64,000 nt of DNA from Pseudomonas piscis (GTDB lineage Bacteria > Pseudomonadota > Gammaproteobacteria > Pseudomonadales > Pseudomonadaceae), in contig NZ_WHUV01000005.1 in assembly GCF_009380155.1 (NCBI RefSeq), forward strand, positions 248,001-312,000, given 5' to 3'. The notes under the pieces were generated by a model that saw only the letters and a program-made list of their open reading frames with translations, searched no databases and was not told the origin of the DNA. The translations under genes and the position numbers were made by a program. This document shows, in pieces, positions 42,089-49,102 of the stretch. Within the stretch, counting starts at the first letter, position 1; the number at the start of each line of letters is the position of its first letter.

Positions 42089-42241
42089 TCACTGCCGACG
42101 GGCATCTAGTATGGTTGCGCCTGGATACTTCTCCAGGATCTTGCGTTCCGCATCCCGCTGGTCGCTACCATTCTGGAGCACATTACTCATGCCACTGCCG
42201 CTCTTGGTCTTAAGCTTGAACACGAACGTTACCACAGCCAT
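42089..42241 (-). CDS. small phage-type protein (50 aa), hypothetical
   Basis: ATG 42241 has a strong ribosome-binding site (AAAGGAG, 7 bases). The 50-residue product starts MAVVTFVFKLKTKSGSG, continues MSNVLQNGSDQRDAERKILE, and ends KYPGATILDARRQ. It looks like a compact beta-alpha-beta protein: a strand, a polar loop, an amphipathic helix and a short strand. I have an impression of similar short proteins in Pseudomonas prophages but cannot name a family. A terminator follows directly. Confidence 0.65.
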   Translation of the reverse strand: MAVVTFVFKLKTKSGSGMSNVLQNGSDQRDAERKILEKYPGATILDARRQ

Positions 42242-42342
42242 ATCGCAACTCCTTTGCTAGTAAACGCACGGAATCTACCATCCACCTTGTGCACCCATCC
42301 ATCCTGGACGCAAAGCCCTCCCCCATTCAGCAAGAGCCTGTA

Positions 42343-42537
42343 ATGTCCACAATGATCACAATTAAGATGGGGGTCATCTCCATGTTGAATGAAGACCTGG
42401 ATAAGGCTACCAACCCCGCAGGCACCACAGCCATTACGGTATCTAGTAACGCAGCAAAGGCAGAGTTCAGGGCTTTACTGACTCAACGGGATGAATTCAA
42501 GGCGCGAACATCGACCCTGATCGGAGAACTGCAGTGA
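42343..42537 (+). CDS. small hypothetical protein (64 aa), low confidence
   Basis: This short forward frame starts MSTMITIKMGVISMLNEDLD. It continues with a mostly polar, helix-forming sequence (SSNAAKAEFRALLTQRDEFK) and ends in IGELQ. There is no clear ribosome-binding site for ATG 42343; the internal ATG at 42382 has GGGGG upstream. It lies between the 50-codon gene and a terminator at 42574, which supports a transcribed unit. I recognise no family. Confidence 0.4.
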   Translation: MSTMITIKMGVISMLNEDLDKATNPAGTTAITVSSNAAKAEFRALLTQRDEFKARTSTLIGELQ

Positions 42538-42573
42538 CATCGGGATGGTATAGGCATCTAGTTCACGTCCAAG

Positions 42574-42597
42574 CCCGGCCAAACGCCGGTTTTTTTC
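42574..42597 (+). terminator. intrinsic terminator
   Basis: CCGGC and GCCGG form a 5-bp stem around a 5-base loop, followed by seven T. It lies 37 bases after the small forward frame. Confidence 0.8.
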
Positions 42598-42639
42598 ATG
42601 TCCAGGAGCAACGATGTTTGCCCACAGGAACAGCTGGCA

Positions 42640-43194
42640 ATGATTGAGTTTCCAACCCTTCTTACAAAACGCCTACACCTGCGAGAGCTGACAAAAAACG
42701 ATGCACCGACCTTGCTAGAAATCCATAGTGATGCAGATGCCATGAAGTGGTTCGGCTCTGATCCCATCGCTCACATTGAGCAAGCAGAGCAGCTTGTTGA
42801 GCTATTCAATAGCTGGCGTGCAGCACCCAACCCGGGCATTCGCTGGGGCCTGGAGGACCTCTCCCAGGGGAAGCTGATTGGGACCTGCGGACTGTTCAAG
42901 TGGAACCGCTCATGGAGGAGCTGTTCGATCGGCTTTGAACTGGCTCAATCAGCTCAGGGGAAAGGCTTCATGAGTGAAGCGATCAGACCATGCATTGATT
43001 GGGGTATCGCACACATGGATCTGAACAGGATAGAGGCGCTCGCTCATCCCAAGAACGTACCGTCATTGAATCTGCTTGAGCGCATGGGTTTCGTGCGTGA
43101 AGGCGTTCTTCGCAAAGCCGGGTACTGGGGAAGTACATATCACGATCTAGTGCAGTATTCGCTGTTGAGAGAGGACCTCATGGACCCATCCTGA
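42640..43194 (+). CDS. GNAT acetyltransferase (RimJ/RimL-like)
   Basis: This 184-residue protein begins IEFPTLLTKRLHLRELTKND, the usual opening of RimJ/RimL-type N-acetyltransferases. The acetyl-CoA loop is SAQGKGFMSEAI (about residues 105-116) and the closing segment is ALAHPKNVPSLNLLERMGFV. I chose ATG 42640, with AGGA 10 bases upstream. Its codon use is less GC-rich than chromosomal genes outside the island. The substrate could be an N-terminal amine or a small molecule. Confidence 0.85.
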   Translation: MIEFPTLLTKRLHLRELTKNDAPTLLEIHSDADAMKWFGSDPIAHIEQAEQLVELFNSWRAAPNPGIRWGLEDLSQGKLIGTCGLFKWNRSWRSCSIGFELAQSAQGKGFMSEAIRPCIDWGIAHMDLNRIEALAHPKNVPSLNLLERMGFVREGVLRKAGYWGSTYHDLVQYSLLREDLMDPS

Positions 43195-43506
43195 TCGTCA
43201 CAGCCTTGCAGCTCGCGCGCACTCATCCCTAAGCTTCCCATGTGGTTGCCCCTACACTCTCCAACCCCCCACATCAAGGGTGCGGAGATTCGCCGAGGCG
43301 ATTGCCCAGGTCGGGAAGCTGGAGAAAGCACACCTGAGGCGAGCGTTCCACTCCAGCGCGCCAGGGGTCCGCATGCCCACAAGCACCGCAGCCAGCGGCG
43401 AACGCCAGATGCACAAAGCCCAGTGCAGTGCTGGTCTTTGTGTTGCTGTAAACCTGATGCTAAATGGATACTTGCCTCCCTCTGTATACGCAAAGGAATT
43501 GCCGTC
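43195..43506. other. intergenic stretch without convincing gene
   Basis: These 312 bases between the acetyltransferase and a secreted-protein gene hold no well-supported frame. A 79-codon forward frame from GTG 43280 (starting RRFAEAIAQVGKLEKAHLRR) has a plausible first 25 residues and then degrades, which may be the remnant of a lost gene. The last bases hold the ribosome-binding site AAAGGAA of the next gene. Confidence 0.4.
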
Positions 43507-43851
43507 ATGCCCTCACTGAGCCGAGGAGTTCTTGCTCTCATCTTTCTGCTGGCGTCAGCTTCTGGCGCTGCCAATGACGAAATCTCCCAGGAATGGGCAC
43601 ATCTGATAAAAGCAGATTTCCAAGACGGTTGTGTGAATCGATTGGATCAGTACCTAACCACCTTTGGAAGCAACGGCGTACGCTTCGGCGCATGGCTTGT
43701 GCAGACCTGCGAAGGCAACTTTGAGTATGGCGCGAGTTACTATCCACTCAACGTGCGTACCGAAAATAAACGAATAGGGGTCAGGCAGACACAGAAGCTG
43801 CCCCCGCTGACACCGGTGCAGTTGCAAGGAATGTACTCTTTGAAGGGATAA
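43507..43851 (+). CDS. secreted hypothetical protein (114 aa)
   Basis: ATG 43507 has AAAGGAA 8 bases upstream. The product has a classical signal peptide (SRGVLALIFLLASASGA, cleavage near residue 21). The mature part has two Cys (in FQDGCVNRLDQ and LVQTCEGNFEYGA) that could form a disulfide, and aromatic-rich strands follow. I do not recognise the family. It is one of several exported orphan proteins in this island. Confidence 0.65.
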   Translation: MPSLSRGVLALIFLLASASGAANDEISQEWAHLIKADFQDGCVNRLDQYLTTFGSNGVRFGAWLVQTCEGNFEYGASYYPLNVRTENKRIGVRQTQKLPPLTPVQLQGMYSLKG

Positions 43852-43911
43852 CGCGGCTTGAAGGAAGATTTCTCTCCCAGCTTGAGATGGCCATTTTTCC
43901 AGCGGCCTCCG

Positions 43912-44229
43912 CTACGCCATGTTTGCCGAGTAGCTTGCCAGCTGCCGCCAGTAGCTCACGATGACTTCCGGCCAGTAGCCACCATAGGTGTCGCGTTCGC
44001 TGGCATGGCCATAAAGATGGTGCAGGATGGAGCCAGGCGCAGGGTAATGTTCCGGCTCGCTCTTGAGCACGCCATCGGCCAGATAGACTCCCGTGTAGTT
44101 GGGCAGCGGCGAGCGAACCGGCAACATCACATCGCCCTGGCGCAGGTCCCCTACCCGCTCGAAACCGGCCTGGGGCAAGTACTCCAGGTAGAGTTTGCCA
44201 CCCCTGCCCCAGCTATCTCGAATCCCCAA
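43912..44229 (-). pseudogene. remnant of phage tail tip NlpC/P60-type protein (lambda gpK-like)
   Basis: This 105-codon frame matches the C-terminal half of phage tail-assembly K proteins. It has GKLYLEYLPQAGFERVGDLR, QGDVMLPVRSPLPNYTGVYL and EPEHYPAPGSILHHLYG with ERDTYGGYWPE. The N-terminal catalytic Cys region is absent, the position of the catalytic His before VYL is not His, and the start would be a TTG without a ribosome-binding site. It is therefore best read as a truncated prophage relic. Neighbouring tail genes are missing. Confidence 0.75.
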
Positions 44230-44250
44230 TAAGTAGAGTGAAGGTCAAGT

Positions 44251-44559
44251 ATGAGGTTCTTGTTTTTTGTGATGATTTCTCTTGCAGCTGCAGTTTCATC
44301 GGGCTGTGCAAGCAAACAGAGCGAGGAGTATCAAAAAGAAGTCGATGCGGTGCCGATGCCCAGAACCGAAACGGAACGTTTGGAGCAATGCAGGTACTTC
44401 AATTCAAGAATATTGTCGGTTTCGCTTGAATCCGCTCGCAAGCAACAAGAACAGCTAATGCCATCCATGCAGGGCTTTTCCCAAATGCCCTTTGCTAAAC
44501 GAATAGCGGCAATGAACTGTTCCAAGAAGGACACAGCACTTTACCCCGAGGGCTTTTGA
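44251..44559 (+). CDS. small lipoprotein, hypothetical (102 aa)
   Basis: The product has a lipoprotein signal (FVMISLAAAVSSGC, Cys about residue 19). The mature part is polar and helical (ETERLEQCRYFNSRI; LESARKQQEQLMPSMQGFSQ) with two further Cys. GAAGG precedes the ATG. A strong terminator follows at 44613. No family is recognised. Codon choice is noticeably less GC-biased than outside the island, as expected for acquired DNA. Confidence 0.65.
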   Translation: MRFLFFVMISLAAAVSSGCASKQSEEYQKEVDAVPMPRTETERLEQCRYFNSRILSVSLESARKQQEQLMPSMQGFSQMPFAKRIAAMNCSKKDTALYPEGF

Positions 44560-44612
44560 ACCACCCTGGGCCTACTGAAATATGCCCTTCTCACAACAAC
44601 GGCCCCAAGCAA

Positions 44613-44643
44613 CAAAAAAGCCCGGTACGCAACCGGGCTTTCC
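44613..44643. terminator. bidirectional intrinsic terminator
   Basis: AAAAAAGCCCGGT and ACCGGGCTTTTC form an 8-bp stem with a 5-base loop, flanked by an A-run and a short T-run. It lies between the small lipoprotein gene and a minus-strand remnant. Confidence 0.85.
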
Positions 44644-44749
44644 TCAAGATGCCGCGCTGAAGCCACTGAACCAGCCATCACCAAGACTGCATATGCCAGC
44701 GTTCGGACATCGGCTCGGGCGCTGCCCCTGAACGATGGTCCTGCTGGGG

Positions 44750-44882
44750 TTAGCCTTCGATCCTGATGTACGGATCAAACCTGATCGCACTCTTCTCATC
44801 CAGCAACAACTCGACCTTTCCGGTCCCTGTTCTGCCACTGGATATCAATATGCCCCAGGGAAACGGGCTTGCAATTCAGCAT
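44750..44882 (-). pseudogene. frameshifted 43-codon reading frame coupled to the upstream gene
   Basis: ATG 44882 lies inside the end of the 44845-45264 gene and opens MLNCKPVSLGHIDIQWQNR. The frame then goes wrong. A coherent continuation, GKVELLLDEKSAIRFDPYIR to a TAA at 44750, is in another frame. Removing one base from the run of three at 44825-44827 would join the two into 43 residues. This looks like a small second gene of an operon broken by a single-base insertion. The family is unknown. Confidence 0.45.
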
Positions 44883-45264
44883 AGGCTTCTTCGAGAGCGC
44901 CTGCGGAGTAGTTGAAGAAGTTCACGAAACCCTCTTCTGAAAATACAAAGGACTCCATGCTGAACAACAAGGAAGGTTTCTCACTGTAGAAGCACTTCAA
45001 GACCCTGTAGTCATGATTGAAGTGATTCAACACGGCAATGCGCTGCGCATCGTCCACCGTCCGCCCGGCGGCTACGGCGAAGTTGATCGCGACATAACCA
45101 TCGTCGAGGGTACTGAGATTGACGCCATAGACAATCTTGTTAGCGCCCTCAAAGAAAACCGATCGCTCATTCTCATTGACCAGTGCATAGCCCAGTTCCT
45201 GCACAACCTCCTTTACAAACTGCTTCCTGCTTTGCAGATCAACCGTCATGAACCGATCAGACAT
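44845..45264 (-). CDS. hypothetical protein, possibly YbjN-like (139 aa)
   Basis: This soluble 139-residue protein alternates strands and helices (KQFVKEVVQELGYALVNEN; NKIVYGVNLSTLDDGYVAIN; LNHFNHDYRVLKCFYSEKPS; a final long helix). The layout resembles YbjN / type-III-chaperone-fold proteins, but the match is by appearance only. It has no signal peptide. It overlaps a frameshifted small frame at its 3' end. A role such as immunity protein or chaperone would suit its size and island location; that is speculation. Confidence 0.6.
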   Translation of the reverse strand: MSDRFMTVDLQSRKQFVKEVVQELGYALVNENERSVFFEGANKIVYGVNLSTLDDGYVAINFAVAAGRTVDDAQRIAVLNHFNHDYRVLKCFYSEKPSLLFSMESFVFSEEGFVNFFNYSAGALEEAYAELQARFPGAY

Positions 45265-45413
45265 AAGACCATCCCTTGAAAAAGGCCGCAGCCTAGCAAA
45301 ATACCGATCTTGTTGCGTTGCTCTAGCAGTCTCGGCACCTGGCTATGCGCCTCCTTCAAAACACTTGCTGGTGAAGCCGGATCAGGTTGACTCGTTGGAA
45401 CAGGCGGTCCGCC

Positions 45414-45881
45414 TTACGCATCTGGCTCACTCAAATGGAGGTGTGCGGCGCGGCACAGCAGCTGCTTGAGCCGATCACGATGGGTGTCCAGCAACTGCAA
45501 CAGCCAGGTTTCCTGCTCCGGCTCGGATGCGTCGATCCACCGATCCAGCTCCGCCATCGAAGCCTCGTCGGCCCAGTGATCCATGCCAAAGACATAGCGC
45601 TCCCGCCAGCAATCGCAATCCAGCGCCAGCAGGTTGTCACGCATCGCTTGCTGCCGAGGATGTGGCGTCGCTTCAAAATAGGTCCAGGCACCGGAACGAA
45701 CCGATTGGGCGAACCAGGTCAGGGCTTCCAGATAGACGAACAGCGGCGCCGGCAGACCCAGATCCGGCTGGTCGGGAGCCGGTGCGGCCGCCTCCATATG
45801 CGCACCGAGCATGGCCATCGCCTCGTAGCTGCGGCTGTCGATCAACTGGTCGACATAGGCCGTGCCATAAACAGCTGTCAC
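45414..45881 (-). CDS. conserved hypothetical protein, possibly DMP19/DUF4375-like (155 aa)
   Basis: I chose GTG 45881, with AAGGAG 7 bases upstream, over a longer frame without a ribosome-binding site. The 155-residue acidic, helical protein includes VYLEALTWFAQSVRSGAWTYFEATP, split by a hydrophobic core, and DNLLALDCDCWRERYVFGMD. The segment around SVRSGAWTYFE recalls the DMP19-type fold, but this is tentative. Its codon use is GC-rich like the main chromosome. Confidence 0.6.
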   Translation of the reverse strand: MTAVYGTAYVDQLIDSRSYEAMAMLGAHMEAAAPAPDQPDLGLPAPLFVYLEALTWFAQSVRSGAWTYFEATPHPRQQAMRDNLLALDCDCWRERYVFGMDHWADEASMAELDRWIDASEPEQETWLLQLLDTHRDRLKQLLCRAAHLHLSEPDA

Positions 45882-46006
45882 CGGGTTGCTCCTTGCTTTG
45901 GCGGGGGAAAATCGAAGGGCGCTATTGTCGCTGAACGCTGGGTGGCCTTCCAGCAACCGTGATTGGCCGGGATCTCTCGCAACCCACCACAGTCTTCCCG
46001 GCGTGC

Positions 46007-46028
46007 GGGCCCGGCACCGGCCGGACCC
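46007..46028 (-). terminator. GC hairpin downstream of the twin peptide genes
   Basis: GGGCCCGGC and GGCCGGACCC can pair imperfectly around a short loop, 16 bases past the stop of the 45-codon peptide gene. It lacks a T-run, so it is a weak terminator or 3'-end stabiliser. Confidence 0.4.
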
Positions 46029-46043
46029 GCCAGGCAAGTTACC

Positions 46044-46181
46044 TCATGGGCACTCGCAGGTAGACGGGCCAAATACCGGGCCGCTGCATGGATCCTTGGA
46101 CGGACCGAACACCGGGCACGAAGCTTGGGCAGTCAGGGAGAAACCGCATAGCAGCAATGCCGCCAACAACATTTTCTTCAT
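46044..46181 (-). CDS. tiny secreted four-cysteine peptide A (45 aa)
   Basis: ATG 46181 has a perfect AGGAGG 6 bases upstream. The signal peptide MKKMLLAALLLCGFSLTAQA is followed by a 25-residue mature peptide beginning SCPVFGPSKDPC and ending CECP. Its Cys are at precursor positions 22, 32, 42 and 44, spaced C-x9-C-x9-C-x-C. The mature part repeats PVFGPS twice. A paralogous gene lies 58 bases upstream on the same strand. I recognise no family. A disulfide-bonded exported peptide is inferred; Cys soon after the AQA site could also be lipidated, although the lipobox is poor. Confidence 0.72.
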   Translation of the reverse strand: MKKMLLAALLLCGFSLTAQASCPVFGPSKDPCSGPVFGPSTCECP

Positions 46182-46239
46182 TCAAGACCTCCTGGTCAGT
46201 CACACAAGATTCCACCGTCCTGGTCGGAGTGCGATTCAG

Positions 46240-46389
46240 TCATGGGCATTCGCACAGTGTAGGAGTCGGACCGAGCACGGCTTTCGAGCACGGATCATCC
46301 CAGGGTCCCAATACCGCGCAACCCGCTTGCGCGGTCATCGAGAACATCCAGAGCAGCAGCGAAGCCGCCAGAAATTTCATTTTCAACAT
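46240..46389 (-). CDS. tiny secreted four-cysteine peptide B (49 aa)
   Basis: This is paralogous to the next gene downstream. The signal (KFLAASLLLWMFSMTAQA) is followed by a 27-residue mature peptide beginning GCAVLGPWDDPC and ending LCECP. Its Cys are at precursor positions 24, 34, 46 and 48 (C-x9-C-x11-C-x-C). VLGP occurs twice. AGGAGG is only 2 bases from ATG 46389 but 5 bases from the following TTG, so the real start may be that TTG (46386) or ATG 46380. Conservation of signal, Cys pattern and CECP ending with peptide A supports translation. Confidence 0.7.
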   Translation of the reverse strand: MLKMKFLAASLLLWMFSMTAQAGCAVLGPWDDPCSKAVLGPTPTLCECP

Positions 46390-46665
46390 GACCTCCTTGG
46401 TCGAGACATCGATAACGGTCCGTGTCCTTTTGCGTAGTTGAACGCCCCTCTACCTGGGGCAGGACACCTGCTCCCACATGACGTGAAGTGGACCACCCGG
46501 CACGGCGCCAGGCCCGACACAGCAAAGACCAGGCTCATCCATCACGCCAGTGCGACACACTGTCGCGCCACCCTGGAATGTTCCAGCACTGCTGGCGCCA
46601 GCCGCTCTGGCGTCGGCATCCACGGCCAGGTGATGCGGCCCAGCAGGCGAAGCGCTTTTCCCGGG
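46390..46665. other. intergenic region upstream of the twin peptides
   Basis: No convincing gene lies between peptide B and the allE terminator. On the minus strand this region must hold the promoter of the peptide genes. I see no near-consensus -35/-10 pair. Short frames in it are antisense or lack ribosome-binding sites. Confidence 0.4.
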
Positions 46666-46696
46666 GCAAAAGAAAACCGGCGATCGCTCGCCGGTC
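46666..46696 (-). terminator. intrinsic terminator of allE
   Basis: On the minus strand ACCGGCGAGCGATCGCCGGT forms an 8-bp stem with a 4-base loop, followed by TTTCTTTT. It is 57 bases past the allE stop and ends the regular chromosomal unit. Confidence 0.85.
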
Positions 46697-46752
46697 TGGT
46701 GCGGAACCTGGACAGCCAGGGCAGCAGTCGATCGCTGCCCTGGCCCTGTGCA

Positions 46753-47589
46753 TCAATGCGGCGCGTTCAGGGTCAGGCGCATCTGGCGGTTCACATCCTT
46801 GTACAGCAGGTAGCGGAAACGACCCGGGCCGCCGGAGTAGCAGGCCTGCGGGCAGAACGCACGCAACCACATGAAATCACCAGCCTCGACCTCGACCCAA
46901 TCCTGGTTCAGGCGATACACCGCCTTGCCTTCCAGCACATAGAGACCGTGTTCCATGACATGGGTCTCGGCGAACGGAATCACGCCGCCCGGCTCGAAGT
47001 TGACGATGTTGACGTGCATGTCATGGCGCATGTCGCTCATGTCGACGAAGCGGGTGGTGCTCCAGCGACCTTCGGTGTCGGGCATCACCCGTGGCTCGAT
47101 GTCTTGCTCGTTGGTGACGAAAGCCTCCGGGTACGGCACGCCATCGACCTTCTGGTAATGCTTGCGAATCCAGTGGAAACGCGCTTCGGTGCCGCTGGTG
47201 TTGCGCAGCTTCCAATCGGCGGCCGGCGGAATGAAGGCATAGCCCCCTGGCGTGAGCACGTGTTGCTGGCCTTGCAGGGTCAGGTTCACCTCACCCTCGA
47301 CGACGAACAGCACCGCCTCGGCGTTGGGGTCCTGCTCGGGCTTGTCGCTGCCGCCGTTGGGGCCGACTTCGACGATGTACTGAGAGAAGGTTTCAGCGAA
47401 ACCCGACAGCGGGCGGGCGATGACCCACATGCGCATGTTGTCCCAGTGGGGCAAGTGGCTGGTGACGATATCGCGCATCACGCCCTTGGGGATCACCGCG
47501 TAGGCTTCAGTGAACATCGCACGGTCGGTGAGCAGCTCGGTCTGGGCCGGGTGCCCGCCATGCGGCGCGTAGTAAGTGGACTTGGACAT
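46753..47589 (-). CDS. allE: (S)-ureidoglycine aminohydrolase AllE
   Basis: This 278-residue bicupin enzyme releases ammonia from (S)-ureidoglycine in allantoin/purine breakdown. It has VEGEVNLTLQGQQHVLTPGG in cupin one and FEPGGVIPFAETHVMEHGLY in cupin two; the latter carries the metal-binding Glu/His residues. It ends with VEVEAGDFMWLRAFCPQACY and YRYLLYKDVNR-like residues. ATG 47589 has GAGGAG 7 bases upstream. Other allantoin genes are not in the window. A LysR gene lies upstream on the same strand. Confidence 0.9.
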   Translation of the reverse strand: MSKSTYYAPHGGHPAQTELLTDRAMFTEAYAVIPKGVMRDIVTSHLPHWDNMRMWVIARPLSGFAETFSQYIVEVGPNGGSDKPEQDPNAEAVLFVVEGEVNLTLQGQQHVLTPGGYAFIPPAADWKLRNTSGTEARFHWIRKHYQKVDGVPYPEAFVTNEQDIEPRVMPDTEGRWSTTRFVDMSDMRHDMHVNIVNFEPGGVIPFAETHVMEHGLYVLEGKAVYRLNQDWVEVEAGDFMWLRAFCPQACYSGGPGRFRYLLYKDVNRQMRLTLNAPH

Positions 47590-47774
47590 GGAGACTCTCC
47601 TCATTGTTGTTTTGCTGCCCCGCCCGTCACGGCAGGCAGGGTGAACAAAGCCTGGGCCCGGTACGTCAACGGCGTGGCGTGGGCCGCCATGGGCACCACG
47701 ATATCCAGCCGCCTCTTCATGCACAAATTAAATACTGAAATAGGTGACATTCATTTATCGAATATCTAACAAGC

Positions 47775-48659
47775 TTATCCGCGCGTGTCCTGGGCCAGTA
47801 CCCGGGACAGCACCCGAGCCAGCTCCTTGACCATGGGATCGGCCGCCGGGCGGTGCAGCAATGCCACCTCGAACACATCCACCGCCGGTAGTCCGCTGGC
47901 CTTGGCCAGCACCTGGTGCTCCGCCGTCACCGCCCGCAGCGGCAGCAGGCCGATGCCCATGCCATCGGCGATGGCCGATTGCAGGCCACTGAGGCTGGAA
48001 CTGGTGAAACTGATATGCCAACGCCGACCGATGCCTTCCAGGGCGCTGATCATTTCATCGCGGTACACCCCCCTGGGCGGGAAAGTCACGATGGGCAGCG
48101 GGTCCAGGTCGATACAGGGGTTCCTGGCGCTGTCCACCCAACGGGTCTTTTCCGGCCAGCAGGCCTGCGCCTCGCGGCTGCTCCGGCGTTGCTTGAGCAA
48201 CACCAGGTCGAGCTCGCCACGGTCGTAACTGGCGCTCAAGTCACGACTCATGCCGCTGGTGACCTCCAGCTTGACCTGCGGATAGCGCCGATTGAAGGCC
48301 GCCAGCTGTTCGGTGGTCCGCCCGGTGGCGAAGTCATCCGGCACGCCGATACGCACCGTCAGCGCCACCGTGGCCCCGGACAGCGCCTCGAGCATTTCGT
48401 CGTTCAGCGCCAGCAGGCGCCGGGCATAACCCAGCAGCGTCTCGCCGGCATCGGTGGGCAGCACATCGCGGTTGCCGCGCTCGAGCAAGCGATGCCCGGC
48501 CATTTCTTCCAGGCGGCGAATCTTCTGGCTGACGGTGGACTGGGTGGAATGCAGGCGCGTGGCCGCGGTGGTGAAACTACCGCAGTCGGCCACCGTGACT
48601 ATGGCTCGCAGCAGGTCGAGGTCGAACAGGCGGCTAGTGGATTTCTCGATGTCGCTCAT
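47775..48659 (-). CDS. LysR-family regulator
   Basis: This 294-residue regulator has a winged helix (LDLLRAIVTVADCGSFTTAA; STQSTVSQKIRRLEEMAG) and a C-terminal effector domain (from about 95; VRIGVPDDFATGRTTEQLAA). ATG 48659 gives a standard N-terminus; a longer frame adds a Cys-rich extension without family support. It lies 185 bases upstream of allE on the same strand. Control of allE is possible but not shown by the sequence. Confidence 0.88.
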   Translation of the reverse strand: MSDIEKSTSRLFDLDLLRAIVTVADCGSFTTAATRLHSTQSTVSQKIRRLEEMAGHRLLERGNRDVLPTDAGETLLGYARRLLALNDEMLEALSGATVALTVRIGVPDDFATGRTTEQLAAFNRRYPQVKLEVTSGMSRDLSASYDRGELDLVLLKQRRSSREAQACWPEKTRWVDSARNPCIDLDPLPIVTFPPRGVYRDEMISALEGIGRRWHISFTSSSLSGLQSAIADGMGIGLLPLRAVTAEHQVLAKASGLPAVDVFEVALLHRPAADPMVKELARVLSRVLAQDTRG

Positions 48660-48843
48660 GGGCTCATCTGTTTTCTGAATGCGTGGGCTCTTTCTACCGG
48701 TTCCCGCATCAGGAAACAAACGCCCTGGCACCTGGCGAACACCCCCCCGGCTATCGCAAAAGCAGAACATGTATCAATATGTGACAGCGCTAGATGAAGC
48801 GCCAGCCCATTCGATCCCCGGTCCGGACCTGGAGTTGCTGAAC

Positions 48844-49038
48844 ATGAAGTTGAACTGCATCAGAGTGCTATTGATTGGCGCCGCCTTGCTGCTCGGTGCC
48901 TGCTCCAGCGCCACCCACCATTCCTGCTACTCGGATGCCTGCCGGCTCGGCGGCGGCATGGCCAGGCTCAACGTCAATGGCAACGCGGCCCTGGGCAACA
49001 GCTTCAACCAGTACGGCGCCAGCCTGCTACACGACTGA
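48844..49038 (+). CDS. small lipoprotein, hypothetical (64 aa)
   Basis: ATG 48844 has GGAG 9 bases upstream. The signal VLLIGAALLLGAC (lipobox LGAC, Cys about residue 20) is followed by a 45-residue mature part. That part has two more Cys (HSCYSDAC) and a Gly/Asn-rich end (LNVNGNAALGNSFNQYG). I know no named family. It is divergent from the LysR gene. Codon use is chromosomal, and the size is normal for a small pseudomonad lipoprotein. Confidence 0.6.
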   Translation: MKLNCIRVLLIGAALLLGACSSATHHSCYSDACRLGGGMARLNVNGNAALGNSFNQYGASLLHD

Positions 49039-49102
49039 AGCAGCCGGGCCTTGGCCTATCAGCCTGGGCCCATTCCCTATGGCCGGTGCCCAGGCATGAG
49101 GC

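Noticed and set aside
44644..44838. A 64-codon minus-strand frame after the terminator.
   Set aside because: No ribosome-binding site, odd composition, and it is in a different frame from the better-supported frameshifted remnant at 44750-44882.
41206..46740. attL/attR direct repeats of the tRNA-Ser 3' end bounding the island.
   Set aside because: I could not find a second copy of the tRNA end in the window, so no attachment sites are annotated.
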